IMG/VR virus record: IMGVR_UViG_3300029319_000211
Coordinates: 1 to 34,511 of that record
Strand: one strand, 5' to 3'
Origin: a virus
Length of the DNA stretch: 34,511 nucleotides
Part shown: in pieces, positions 24,704-31,313 of the stretch
How positions within the stretch are numbered: position 1 is the first letter of the stretch
Layout of the letters: each line of letters starts with the position of its first letter
Translations under genes and position numbers: made by a program
The notes under the pieces: model-generated
Told to the model about the DNA's origin: nothing
Seen by the model: only the letters and a program-made list of their open reading frames with translations
The model's database searches: none

Positions 24704-24794
24704 TTGAACTCCTGACGGGGTCCTGAGAGAGCACCACCGGAAACCCGGTGGGCTCAGTCAGGAGCCCAACTTTCGGGGGGATCAATCCCCAAAG
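24704..24794 (-). promoter_or_regulatory. Structured mRNA leader of the primase gene, alternative hairpins
   Basis: On the leftward mRNA, CTCCTGAC (plus 24757-24764) can pair with GTCAGGAG (24709-24716), enclosing an inner CCACCGG/CCGGTGG stem (24745-24751 with 24734-24740). The outer 3' arm contains the AGGAG used by the primase start. A competing 6-bp hairpin, GGGCTC/GAGCCC (24750-24755 with 24762-24767), uses the same bases. A further stem, GGGGAT/ATCCCC, lies at 24777-24790. Mutually exclusive folds that hide or free a ribosome site suggest translational control. No ligand or protein can be named. Confidence 0.5.
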
Positions 24795-24825
24795 GGCTTG
24801 TTTCTGTAGTCGGTGTAAGAGCCTC

Positions 24826-25164
24826 CTACAAACTGTTTTTTTGTGACACGATCGTGCCGTCTACACGAGCGGTATGTTGACCCACGATGCTGTAGTGCAT
24901 GCGAAGGTCGGGTGTGAGGGTGATGACAACCTTGAGACCTGTCTTCCGATAGACCCTGTTCACCCAGCACATGACTGTGTCGAGTGTTGGAGCTTTGGCC
25001 TCTCGCTTGAGGATGCTGGTGAGCCTCGCTCGACTGGTTCCGTAGACTGCTGCAACTTTCGAGTGTTGTCCTTTACGGAGTCCACCGAGACACTCAGTCA
25101 TCTGGTACACCAGTTGATACGTATCAATACGCTCATAGTCTTCGACTTCGCCTGCTACGGCCAT
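24826..25164 (-). CDS. Helix-turn-helix regulator candidate (112 aa)
   Basis: ATG 25164 is chosen because GGAGA precedes it by 8 nt; the upstream reading to 25254 crosses a GC-rich leader. The centre, KVAAVYGTSRARLTSILKREAKAPTLDTVMCWVNRVYRKTGLKVVITLTP, reads as an XRE-like helix-turn-helix: AVYGTS as turn, RARLTSILKRE as recognition helix, then a small beta-hairpin. An acidic N-terminal helix (DYERIDTYQLVYQM) may dimerise. It heads the primase-helicase unit and could be its regulator. No close named relative is recognised. Confidence 0.75.
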   Translation of the reverse strand: MAVAGEVEDYERIDTYQLVYQMTECLGGLRKGQHSKVAAVYGTSRARLTSILKREAKAPTLDTVMCWVNRVYRKTGLKVVITLTPDLRMHYSIVGQHTARVDGTIVSQKNSL

Positions 25165-25387
25165 GCTCTGCTCTCCGTGTCTGCTGAAAATGCCCCGTTG
25201 TCGCAATACTTTCTCACACGGGGCGGGTGAGGCCTGTTGGGGCAGGAGCGTCACAGAACGTCTATAAATCCTGTGAGATCTCTCCCGTGGTCAGTTGCGA
25301 CTGCCTTTGCACGCGAGAGAGTATTGATAAGACCATTGCTCTAAACTGTTCTCCGTATGACCCTGTTCAAAGTCAACGGTCTGATTG
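25165..25387. other. Intergenic leader region ahead of the replication unit
   Basis: No gene was found in this stretch. On the minus strand it contains TTGACT (25372-25377) and, separately, a TTATAG-like hexamer (25262-25267), but no pair at proper spacing, so the promoter of the replication unit is not placed with confidence. An 8-bp palindrome GAGATCTC lies at 25275-25282. A GC-rich run before the regulator start (25204-25257) could fold but has no convincing stem. Confidence 0.4.
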
Positions 25388-25431
25388 AAAAAAAGTAAGG
25401 TGGGGCCGCCGCCCCGCTTAACGGCGGCCCC
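25388..25431 (-). terminator. Strong intrinsic terminator
   Basis: A perfect 10-bp stem, GGGGCCGCCG with CGGCGGCCCC (plus-strand arms 25402-25411 and 25422-25431), has a 10-nt loop. Seven T follow on the minus strand (plus A at 25388-25394) after a short ACCTTAC spacer. The stem starts a few bases after the stop of the 164-aa gene. It closes the three-gene unit that begins at the 26917-26889 promoter. Confidence 0.85.
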
Positions 25432-25437
25432 GGTGAC

Positions 25438-25932
25438 TCACTTCGCTGCCTCTTCCCCTTCCCCAAGGGTAGGAGCATCTTCGTCAGCCACCAATGTGAG
25501 TTCACGAATCGCTTCGATCGTGTCCGCCTGGAAGGTGATGTTGCCATCACGAGCCTTCTTAGGCAGCTTGTCGAAGACCTCTCGGTCAAGCATCGCCAGA
25601 GCATCTCCGACACCCATCTCTTCAAGGAGTTGCTTCTCCTTGTCCTTCTCGGCGTCGAGGGCGAAGGTGACTGCGTCGAGCAGCACCTTGGCTGTTTGCT
25701 CCCTGGTGAACCCAGAGCGCTTTGCAAAGAGGGCCAGAGCCACCTTCCACGGAATCGAGGAGGTTGCCTTGACTGGCTTGGACTTTGCTCCACGCTTGAG
25801 CTTGCCAGCGATCTTGACGGTGAGGTTCACGTCAATCTCAGAGTTATTGTCGATGTCCCGCTTAGCAAGCGAGACGGCCTTCGGGTTGATCGCCTTTGTG
25901 ATGGCGATGATTTCTTGTGATGTAAGTTCCAC
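25438..25932 (-). CDS. Hypothetical phage protein (164 aa), last gene of a closed unit
   Basis: It starts with GTG 25932 (AGGAG 8 nt upstream). The N-terminus SQEIIAITKAINPKAVSLAKRD is helical, then comes a strand and basic loop (VNLTVKIAGKLKRGAKSKPVK). Next is a helical domain, IPWKVALALFAKRSGFTREQTAKVLLDAV, and a long charged helix ending in an acidic tail (GEGEEAAK). The VAGKLKRG...IPW..ALALF..RSGF arrangement looks familiar from phage early regions but has no function known to me. Basic loop plus acidic tail might suit a DNA-binding or replication accessory protein; this is speculative. Confidence 0.8.
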   Translation of the reverse strand: MELTSQEIIAITKAINPKAVSLAKRDIDNNSEIDVNLTVKIAGKLKRGAKSKPVKATSSIPWKVALALFAKRSGFTREQTAKVLLDAVTFALDAEKDKEKQLLEEMGVGDALAMLDREVFDKLPKKARDGNITFQADTIEAIRELTLVADEDAPTLGEGEEAAK

Positions 25933-25953
25933 AAGACTCTCCTGTGTTGTTGT

Positions 25954-26457
25954 TTAGGCCCCGTCAATCGGGAACCAGCGCATCTTTCTCTCTCCTTTGT
26001 ACGTCACACGTACCTTCTGAAGCCCTTGCTCTTTTAGGGCCTTTGCTATCTTCATCTCAGTGAGCCTCTGCTGTTCTTCCCAGCCTCCTGGGTCTACAAA
26101 CTCAGCGACTGCATCCGTGGTGATGTCATACCGTCTGTATGACGGTGGGTTCATCTCCAGGTACTGTCTCACCTTGTCCCTGAAGTCATCCGGCAAGTTT
26201 GTCCCGTAGATAAGCTGAGGCTCTATCTTCTTTGACGCTGCCATGATGCCAGACTTCAGTTCCTCCTTCGAGCAGACGATTCGGTAGTTTCGGGCCAAGT
26301 AGACTGAGACCTCGGAGAAGTCCGGCTCCGTCATCTTCTTGCCCTTGTAGTACTGCACACCGTCTCGTGTACAACTGAACTTATCGTTGAGTTTGTCGTC
26401 GCTTTTGATTGCCAAGTAGACCTTGTAGGATCCCTCTGCTTCTTCGATGTTTGTCAT
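25954..26457 (-). CDS. VapE-helicase-like protein lacking the ATPase core (167 aa)
   Basis: ATG 26457 has GGAGG 6 nt upstream. The C-terminal 70 residues align by eye with the winged-helix end of the VapE helicase at 22309-23643: VRQYLEMNPP versus ISDYLMIQRG, then KIAKALKEQGLQKVRVTYKG versus RIAEILRELGYEKKRMSFGG, then ERKMRW versus KRKYVW (about 11 of 26 identical). The N-terminal part (EVSVYLARNYRIVCSKEELKSGI) resembles the pre-ATPase helical stretch of the same helicase (RIALWVSRAYGLEYGNEAISA). No Walker A or B motif is present. It could load, regulate or compete with the helicase. The C-terminal similarity is clear; the N-terminal match is weaker. Confidence 0.78.
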   Translation of the reverse strand: MTNIEEAEGSYKVYLAIKSDDKLNDKFSCTRDGVQYYKGKKMTEPDFSEVSVYLARNYRIVCSKEELKSGIMAASKKIEPQLIYGTNLPDDFRDKVRQYLEMNPPSYRRYDITTDAVAEFVDPGGWEEQQRLTEMKIAKALKEQGLQKVRVTYKGERKMRWFPIDGA

Positions 26458-26576
26458 TGACTGCCTCCAGTCTTCTTGGGTACCACTGCTTGGCAAGTTT
26501 GTCAGCTTCTTTGTTGACGCTGTACATAATCATCAAGAAGTAGACCCTGGATATGGTTTGTAAGAGGGTGTATTCC

Positions 26577-26864
26577 TCAGTCACTGTTCTTAGACTTTGC
26601 GAGGTCGGCGAGGCCTTCCCAGTCAATCGTCGAGTTGCGAGACTTACGTTGCAGCTTCTTGAGTGGCACGCCCTTCTTGCGTGCGTAAGAAGCCTTGACT
26701 CCAATGAAGCTACGCTCTTGAGGAGTGTTCTCGAAGTTCAGCTTCTCCAGTACCTCATCGTATGAGTTGGATGTTTGCCAAGCCTCGATGAAAGAGGGCC
26801 ACTCCCACTCTCGCTTCTTGTTTGTCTTCCGTGCCTTTCGTAGTGTTGTTACGTTGTCAGCCAT
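26577..26864 (-). CDS. Small basic helix-turn-helix-like protein (95 aa)
   Basis: First gene after a strong promoter; AGGAG lies 6 nt before ATG 26864. The sequence WPSFIEAWQTSNSYDEVLEKLNFENTPQERSFIGVKASYARKKGVPLKKLQRK follows a recurring phage pattern (W-F--AW--S-S--EV---L ... --A---RKKGV-LKK). I read it as a small helix-turn-helix, like a sigma region 4 fold. The basic N-terminus (RKARKTNKKREW) supports nucleic-acid binding. It leads the unit that includes the ATPase-less VapE-like protein and may regulate it. Positions 26458-26576, between it and the next gene, show no convincing ORF. Confidence 0.75.
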   Translation of the reverse strand: MADNVTTLRKARKTNKKREWEWPSFIEAWQTSNSYDEVLEKLNFENTPQERSFIGVKASYARKKGVPLKKLQRKSRNSTIDWEGLADLAKSKNSD

Positions 26865-26888
26865 TACATTCTCCTGTATGGTCAGGAC

Positions 26889-26917
26889 AGATTAAGGGGT
26901 AATCCCATGTCTGTCAA
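26889..26917 (-). promoter_or_regulatory. Leftward sigma70-like promoter
   Basis: On the minus strand TTGACA (plus 26912-26917) and TAATCT (26889-26894) are 17 bp apart: a perfect -35, optimal spacing and a four-of-six -10. It lies 25 nt before the ATG at 26864 and drives the three-gene unit ending at the 25431-25388 terminator. The -10 hexamer is identical to that of the promoter at 29919-29891. Confidence 0.82.
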
Positions 26918-26931
26918 GTGTGTTTTGTTGA

Positions 26932-27108
26932 TTAAGACCGAGCCTCTTTAAGCTTCTGATTCACCCATCGGTGCTCGGCTTTGCGGGCCAGAACCCACAT
27001 TCTCTGCTTCTGTGCTTCCTTCATCACCTTGCGTGCCTCTACCCCCTCGGCCTCCAGCTTCGCCCAGGGGATGACCTTGCGGTGGAAGCGTGCGTCACTC
27101 AGGTCCAT
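26932..27108 (-). CDS. Small basic helical protein (58 aa)
   Basis: This gene is not long but has the strongest kind of start here: AAAGGAGG upstream of ATG 27108, which overlaps the previous stop (TGATG). The product MDLSDARFHRKVIPWAKLE... is Lys/Arg-rich and predicted all-helical, with VEARKVMKEAQKQRMWVLAR and AEHRWVNQKLKEAR. It is the last gene of its unit. The downstream gene's promoter -35 begins 15 bp beyond its stop. No family recognised. Confidence 0.72.
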   Translation of the reverse strand: MDLSDARFHRKVIPWAKLEAEGVEARKVMKEAQKQRMWVLARKAEHRWVNQKLKEARS

Positions 27109-27119
27109 CACTCACCTCC
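27106..27119 (-). promoter_or_regulatory. Repeated 14-bp ribosome-site/stop/start module
   Basis: The minus-strand sequence GGAGGTGAGTGATG joins two genes, carrying the Shine-Dalgarno, the stop TGA and the next ATG in one block. Exact copies also lie at 27435-27448, 28586-28599 and 31053-31066, and a one-base variant (GGAGGTGAGTAATG) at 31311-31324. In four of the five the upstream gene reads it as Gly-Gly-Glu-stop. A related GGAGGCGTGATG joins the genes at 31600. The module ensures tight translational coupling. Confidence 0.85.
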
Positions 27120-27437
27120 TTTGCTTATTGAAAGCACTACGACCTTGTCTGCGCGTAGCTTCTGAGACTCTTCCATATGGAAGGCTTCGACGGTATCCAA
27201 TCCGTAGTGCCGTCTGACTTGCTTATCAAAATGCTTCAGAGTTGCTGCTATTGAATCCAGCAATGCCAGCTTTGTCTCTGTACGCTGCGAATATATTTCG
27301 CGAATATCTTCGCCCCACTTGTCCTTGCTGCGCTCGTAATCTTTACGGGTCCTGGTCCTCATCCTCCGTATAGCAGTGTTCAGGACGCACAACTCGTACC
27401 ACGACAACCCTGCCGTATCTGAATCTATAAGGTCCAT
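27108..27437 (-). CDS. Hypothetical helical protein (109 aa)
   Basis: It starts at ATG 27437 within the coupling module (the GTG one codon earlier has worse spacing) and ends in KGGE because the next module is read in frame. The body is helical and rich in Arg/Lys/Glu (LSWYELCVLNTAIRRMRTRTRKDYERSKDKWGEDIREIY; LALLDSIAATLKHFDKQVRRHYGL). It has no zinc or catalytic motif. It may be a small DNA- or protein-binding accessory factor; function unknown. Confidence 0.75.
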   Translation of the reverse strand: MDLIDSDTAGLSWYELCVLNTAIRRMRTRTRKDYERSKDKWGEDIREIYSQRTETKLALLDSIAATLKHFDKQVRRHYGLDTVEAFHMEESQKLRADKVVVLSISKGGE

Positions 27438-28588
27438 CACTCACCTCCAAAATCGTCAATACCTGTGACCAAGTCAGACTTCTTTACTTTGAGTGGGCCT
27501 GAGCCTCTGACATACCCACTCTTGGGTCCACGCAATCGACGTACACGGAACTGCGTATAAGTCTCACCATCACTGTTTGTCTTTGTGCGTGTCGCCAAGA
27601 TATGCTCATGTGCCTTCGGTGTGTTGACCCATACACGCCAGTGGTGCTGACCTACATGGTGTAGACCGACTGTCCTCGTAGAACTCTGACGTGTATGCTT
27701 CTCCTCATGTATGCGGCGAGTCATTGAGATTCGAGTACCCTTTTCGTTTAGGGTCAGTCGCTTCACCCCGCGAAGTCCTCCTACTGTTGACTTGCGTTTT
27801 CCTTTCTTGGCAGGATTCATCAACACGCGAACGTCCGGCAGGGCATGAAGGCTTGCGAGTGCATTAATCGCAACACGCCTTTGGTTTCCGATTTGGATGC
27901 GAGTTTCCAACGGCGTATACCCTAACTCTACAGCTTTTAGGTCAGAGAGTGTGTCGATGATATCGTAGCCTCTGATTACTCTCTGCCCCTCAGCGTCACG
28001 TCCCACACTGAAACCGATTGGAACCCAACCAGACACTCTGTTCTTGTGGCGCTTGAGGTCTTCCGGCATTGGCGGCTCTTCATTCCATATCCAACCACAT
28101 ATTTGAACGCCTCTTCCAACTGAAGATGGTGAAGGCTCAATGTAAAACAGGAACGGCACATCTCTCGGTGTATCGGTGAGGTCTCGCCTGTTCATTTGAA
28201 ACATGTACCCAAGACGCCATGGTTTATCGTCGCGGCACAACGGTATCTCATCGAGTCTGCACTCTTGTTCACTGAGCAGATCGAAACTTGCGGATGTAAT
28301 GTTTACAAGTCTGCGACCACCCTGAAGCCAGCGAGTCAATCCGCCAGCCGAATCGTTGACCAACCACCGTTCTCTTACTCTGTAGAGGTCGCCACTTTCA
28401 TCTTGTATGTTTTTGTAGCTCCACTCAAACCTTGGCCCGTTTGGGTCTACCTGCATCAAGTCTCTGATGACCCCTGGCTTCATGTTTGTCCACGGGTACT
28501 TGCCTGAGAACATTCTTGGCGCTGAGTGCATTTGACCAAGATACTTATTGATCAGATCTGGATTCTTTACCACATCGAACGCATCCAT
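27437..28588 (-). CDS. Hypothetical protein (383 aa) with HW-R basic C-terminal region
   Basis: ATG 28588 is coupled to the previous stop by the 14-bp module. The N-terminal half contains LPR-type mixed segments (WRLGYMFQMNRRDLTDTPRDVPFLFYIEPSPS; VQICGWIWNEEPPMPEDL). The C-terminal part is basic: GKRKSTVGGLRGVKRL, then HHVGQHHWRVWVNTPKAHEHI and YTQFRVRRLRGPKSGYVRGSG. The HxWRxW...RxRGP pattern recalls a C-terminal segment common in uncharacterised phage replication-region proteins. It ends in GGE from the in-frame module. No catalytic site can be named. Confidence 0.78.
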   Translation of the reverse strand: MDAFDVVKNPDLINKYLGQMHSAPRMFSGKYPWTNMKPGVIRDLMQVDPNGPRFEWSYKNIQDESGDLYRVRERWLVNDSAGGLTRWLQGGRRLVNITSASFDLLSEQECRLDEIPLCRDDKPWRLGYMFQMNRRDLTDTPRDVPFLFYIEPSPSSVGRGVQICGWIWNEEPPMPEDLKRHKNRVSGWVPIGFSVGRDAEGQRVIRGYDIIDTLSDLKAVELGYTPLETRIQIGNQRRVAINALASLHALPDVRVLMNPAKKGKRKSTVGGLRGVKRLTLNEKGTRISMTRRIHEEKHTRQSSTRTVGLHHVGQHHWRVWVNTPKAHEHILATRTKTNSDGETYTQFRVRRLRGPKSGYVRGSGPLKVKKSDLVTGIDDFGGE

Positions 28589-29160
28589 CACTCACCTCCT
28601 TTCAGTTGCTTGCGAATCTTGCGTCCGCTGTAGATGTGCTCACGGGCTTGGGTTGCCTCAGAGCGAGTCAGGTACACATGGCTCTTGATGTTCGAGGACT
28701 CGTAGGTTCCAATCGGACGACGCATGCAGTAGTTCACGTAGTCGTGGCTGGTGTATTTGAACTCTGGGCAGCCCGTGGACTGGCGGAATCGCCACTGCTT
28801 CGATGTTTGAAACAACTCTCCAGTGCTGGAGTCAAAGAACTCCGTGACGCCGTTCGGCTTCGGCTGTGCCCATGAGCGGTTGGTTGAGATGATCTTTTCA
28901 CCGTTCTTAGAGAACTCTTGAATGGCAAGAGGCTCGCTCGGAACATTCGACGGGATGTGGATGGTCTGAGGCTCGCTGACGATTGATCTGCGAGGCGCAG
29001 GCTCAGAGACCTTTGCATCACCGCACACCATCGGCACGATGGTAGCGGTCATCGTATCGGTGTTGTCGATGAGCATGTCCAGTACTTGCTCAGGGGTTGA
29101 TGACTCGATGATAGAGTCGGCGATGACAAGGGCTTCGATTCTGATTGTGTAGGCTTTCAT
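28588..29160 (-). CDS. Hypothetical protein (190 aa)
   Basis: ATG 29160 follows the previous stop by 1 nt. The N-terminal 45 residues (AYTIRIEALVIADSIIESSTPEQVLDMLI) look like a small alpha/beta domain. A Ser/Pro/Glu-rich linker follows, then a C-terminal region with many aromatic and basic residues (EFFDSSTGELFQTSKQWRFRQSTG; DYVNYCMRRPIGTY; LTRSEATQAREHIYSGRKIRKQL). It ends in KGGE through the coupling module. The basic C-terminus may bind nucleic acid. No family recognised. Confidence 0.75.
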   Translation of the reverse strand: MKAYTIRIEALVIADSIIESSTPEQVLDMLIDNTDTMTATIVPMVCGDAKVSEPAPRRSIVSEPQTIHIPSNVPSEPLAIQEFSKNGEKIISTNRSWAQPKPNGVTEFFDSSTGELFQTSKQWRFRQSTGCPEFKYTSHDYVNYCMRRPIGTYESSNIKSHVYLTRSEATQAREHIYSGRKIRKQLKGGE

Positions 29161-29161
29161 T

Positions 29162-29512
29162 TTACTGCTCGTTTGTGTTGATGTTCTTCAGCGCTTCCCG
29201 CGCTGCGATACCGGCTTGGACAAAGTCGTCCTCACCCATGGCTTGGTCTTCGAGAACCTTTGCCGCAAGCTCTTGCCTGCCGGCACAGTGCGCCTCCCAG
29301 TCCTCACTGAAGCTCTCATCCAGTCTGCGTACAATCCATCTCAGTGCCGAGATTGCGGTGCGCGCTTTCCACTCATCTTTGGGCTCGGCTTCTGCCCTTT
29401 CGATGGCGTCCTTGGCAAAGCCGAGGGTGATGACGGCCTCCAGCATGGCTTGGTGTGGGTCCGTCAGCGGGCACCATGCATTTGGATAGTTTGTGTATCT
29501 TGATTCACTCAT
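29162..29512 (-). CDS. Hypothetical helical protein (116 aa)
   Basis: ATG 29512 is preceded by CAGGAG at 7 nt; the longer frame to 29581 would run into the neighbouring gene. The protein is nearly all helical and acidic (AMLEAVITLGFAKDAIERAEAEPKDEWKARTAISALRWIVRRLDESF; ELAAKVLEDQAMGEDDFVQAGIAAREAL). No motif recognised. It lies in the second promoter unit, just downstream of a terminator-like hairpin. Confidence 0.75.
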   Translation of the reverse strand: MSESRYTNYPNAWCPLTDPHQAMLEAVITLGFAKDAIERAEAEPKDEWKARTAISALRWIVRRLDESFSEDWEAHCAGRQELAAKVLEDQAMGEDDFVQAGIAAREALKNINTNEQ

Positions 29513-29550
29513 TTCAGTTCTCCTGTGTTTGTAAAGTATGTCGATTAGGG

Positions 29551-29578
29551 AAAAAGGGGGAGGACATATTATGCCCCC
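29551..29578 (-). terminator. Weak leftward terminator or attenuator
   Basis: On the minus strand GGGGG pairs with CCCCC (plus-strand arms 29574-29578 and 29556-29560) with a 13-nt loop; five T follow (plus A at 29551-29555). The stem is short and the loop large, so partial termination is more likely than complete. It overlaps the end of the 92-aa gene and may lower expression of the genes that follow. Confidence 0.45.
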
Positions 29579-29847
29579 CACTGCTCTTGCAAAAGGTCAA
29601 CGAGTGAGTCAACCTCGTCGTCTGTAAGCTCCACCTCGGTCTTCGGGCCGGGAAAGGTGCGTACAGCCTCGACAACCTCGATGTGGTCGCCAAGGTCCGC
29701 CTCTGCGGGGAAGAAGTGACCAGTCACCTCGATGATGTGCTCTTCGAGAAGCTCGTCGGTCTCCTCGTCTACAATCTCTCGAAGTAGTTGGACTCCGACC
29801 AGCATGGTGTCTCGGGGAAGTGATGAGCGTCGTGTGTTCCAAAGCAT
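29569..29847 (-). CDS. Hypothetical acidic protein (92 aa)
   Basis: ATG 29847 has CAGGAG 6 nt upstream, so the longer frame to 29919, which crosses the promoter, is rejected. The product is acidic with two predicted beta stretches (LVGVQLLREIVDEETDELLEEHIIEVTGHFFP; IEVVEAVRTFPGPKTEVEL) and a C-terminal helix (DDEVDSLVDLLQEQW). Small acidic early proteins of phages sometimes act as host inhibitors or DNA mimics; nothing here proves that. First gene after the second promoter. Confidence 0.72.
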   Translation of the reverse strand: MLWNTRRSSLPRDTMLVGVQLLREIVDEETDELLEEHIIEVTGHFFPAEADLGDHIEVVEAVRTFPGPKTEVELTDDEVDSLVDLLQEQWGA

Positions 29848-29890
29848 GTTGTGCTCCTGTTTGTTTGCGGGGTGAGGGAGGTCTGACAGC

Positions 29891-29919
29891 AGATTACTGC
29901 GGTTAAGTTTTATCGTCAA
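29891..29919 (-). promoter_or_regulatory. Leftward sigma70-like promoter
   Basis: TTGACG (plus 29914-29919) and TAATCT (29891-29896) are 17 bp apart on the minus strand. The -35 overlaps the stop codon of the DUF1810 gene, so this promoter adds transcription part-way along the arm. The -10 and the following GTC/ACC bases resemble the promoter at 26917-26889. Confidence 0.8.
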
Positions 29920-30323
29920 GGGTTTTCATTGAAAAAAATATCCAAGGCTTGCTGAAAGCACCCATGCTCTTCTGAGCCTAAAGACTCGGATGCATCAGAA
30001 AATAGAGTCATGCAGCTAAGAAACTTCTTGGAGTCTACATGTCCGAATATATCGAGCGCCGTCTTATCGGAGTGAGTCAACACCAGCCGAGTACACTCGA
30101 CCAGGCGAGGTCCAAGCAGGTCGTGCTTCAGGAACTCTCTGGCATGGTCGAGGTCACGGATGGCGAAATGTTGCGACACTGGGCTCGAATGAGGTCGCAT
30201 GCCTTGCGGGAAGATGAACCACATCCAGTGGCCCACCTTCTTGCCTGAAGACAACTCTCTCTTGATGGATGACATCATGTCATCATCCACAGCATCACGG
30301 AATCGAGCCAGGTCAAACGGCAT
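29916..30323 (-). CDS. DUF1810-family protein (135 aa)
   Basis: From ATG 30323 the sequence MPFDLARFRDAVDDDMMSSIKRELSSGKKVGHWMWFIFPQ is the DUF1810 hallmark (K--HWMWFIFPQ). Later family features follow: SQHFAIRDLDHAREFLKHDLLGPRLVECTRLVL, then ALDIFGHVDSKKFLSCMTLF. Length is near the family's usual 140-150 aa. Family members are often mislabelled calpastatin, and their activity is not known to me. The gene overlaps the previous one by 11 nt, with AAGG upstream. It is an accessory gene in a phage early region, so a host-interaction role is possible. Confidence 0.88.
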   Translation of the reverse strand: MPFDLARFRDAVDDDMMSSIKRELSSGKKVGHWMWFIFPQGMRPHSSPVSQHFAIRDLDHAREFLKHDLLGPRLVECTRLVLTHSDKTALDIFGHVDSKKFLSCMTLFSDASESLGSEEHGCFQQALDIFFNENP

Positions 30324-30573
30324 GCTTGAACCTTGCAAAGTTCCGAACAAAGGACACCGGAGTGAACTTTTCCTCGAACTCTGGCTGATACCCATGCTTC
30401 AACTTGAAAGCCCTGATGAACTGGAAAGCATCGCAGTCTTCCTCAAGGTAGACCGTCTGTCCGTTGATGTATGAGAAGGAAGAGATCTCCGTCTGGAGAC
30501 CCAGGTCCTCGACCATGGACAGTGGAACCTCCATCCATCCATGGCCCTCGTCTGTGTGAAAGGTGAACTTCAT
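30313..30573 (-). CDS. Conserved small phage protein (86 aa)
   Basis: ATG 30573 has AAGGAG 7 nt upstream and overlaps the previous stop (ATGA). The sequence FHTDEGHGWMEVPLSMVEDLGLQTEISSFSYINGQTVYLEEDCDAFQFIRAF matches a pattern I know from many phages (HGW--VP---L--LG----IS--SY-----VYLEEDCD---F). These proteins are compact alpha/beta and have no assigned function. The highly conserved HGW and LEEDCD blocks suggest a binding site. Confidence 0.82.
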   Translation of the reverse strand: MKFTFHTDEGHGWMEVPLSMVEDLGLQTEISSFSYINGQTVYLEEDCDAFQFIRAFKLKHGYQPEFEEKFTPVSFVRNFARFKHAV

Positions 30574-31055
30574 TGCGAATCTCCTTCTGGCCACCAGGGC
30601 GGCGGCTCGGTTGTCTTGTTCCACCGGGCGAAGCTGGCCTTCTCTCCGATGTAGAACCGCCGATAGGATTCGACGGCATCGTCACTCTTGTACTCGTCTG
30701 GCATGCACAGCGGGTGAGGCGTGCGCTTGAGGTTGTACAGGGACAGGTCTCGGCACTGGTCCATGCACTCTTGGATGACAGCCTCGGACTTGTGTACCTT
30801 GCCGTAGCGGCGCGTGTACTCCTTCGCGAGGGCCATGCCGTGGTCATAGAGCCAGATGAAGTTGCCGAGGGTCTCACGGGCCCACACAGAACATGGATGG
30901 TTGAGGTGGGCAGACTTGTAAGGGATCTGCCCACCCAACTCGTTGACAGCCGTGGCAAGCATCTGTGCGCTCTCCAGGGTCATCTTGACGACGTGACGGT
31001 CACACTGCATGCGTGCTGCGATGCCGGGTGAACGGTCAAGGACGAAGATGTTCAT
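30570..31055 (-). CDS. Conserved phage protein of the KHVVKM/ESAQML family (161 aa)
   Basis: ATG 31055 lies in the coupling module. The sequence MNIFVLDRSPGIAARMQCDRHVVKMTLESAQMLATAV ... HLNHPCSVWARETLGNFIWLYDHGMALAKEYTRRYGKVH ... MPDEYKSDDAVESYRRFYIGEKASFARW is a family I recognise from T4-like, cyano- and other marine phages. The Cys/His/Lys and His/Pro/Cys/Trp motifs are strictly patterned, as in an enzyme. I do not know a demonstrated activity; a DNA-glycosylase-like fold is sometimes suggested. It is full length. Confidence 0.85.
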   Translation of the reverse strand: MNIFVLDRSPGIAARMQCDRHVVKMTLESAQMLATAVNELGGQIPYKSAHLNHPCSVWARETLGNFIWLYDHGMALAKEYTRRYGKVHKSEAVIQECMDQCRDLSLYNLKRTPHPLCMPDEYKSDDAVESYRRFYIGEKASFARWNKTTEPPPWWPEGDSQ

Positions 31056-31058
31056 CAC

Positions 31059-31313
31059 TCACCTCCTCTCAATAACAAAGCCAGGAGTCTTCAGTATCGA
31101 CAAAAGAGTTGCTACGTCTTCGTATGTTGGGCGTCCTTGACCATCATCGTGCCAAGGTTCGCCTTCGTTCAGGCATGTGCCATGACTGTCGAATATGTCA
31201 TAGAAATGGTCAGGGTCATCGGCTAAGGTTTTGCCCAGCCAGTTCACGGTTACAAAGTAATACTGACCGTCGATGAGATATCGTGCGATTGTTTCAGTAT
31301 GAGAGTTACTCAT
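31059..31313 (-). CDS. Hypothetical small protein (84 aa)
   Basis: ATG 31313 overlaps the previous stop in the variant module (TAATG). The protein has a beta-rich start (IARYLIDGQYYFVTVNWLGKTL), an acidic aromatic centre (DDPDHFYDIFDSHGTCLNEGEPWHDDG), and a C-terminal helix (YEDVATLLSILKTPG). It ends ERR because the next coupling module is read in a different frame. No family recognised. Confidence 0.72.
   Translation of the reverse strand: MSNSHTETIARYLIDGQYYFVTVNWLGKTLADDPDHFYDIFDSHGTCLNEGEPWHDDGQGRPTYEDVATLLSILKTPGFVIERR

Noticed and set aside
25255-25380. Promoter for the replication unit from TTGACT at 25377
   Set aside because: No acceptable -10 hexamer at 16-18 bp spacing was found.
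26381-26704. Leftward 107-aa ORF overlapping two genes
   Set aside because: It overlaps both neighbours in another frame, has no good ribosome site, and the overlapped genes carry family-like patterns.
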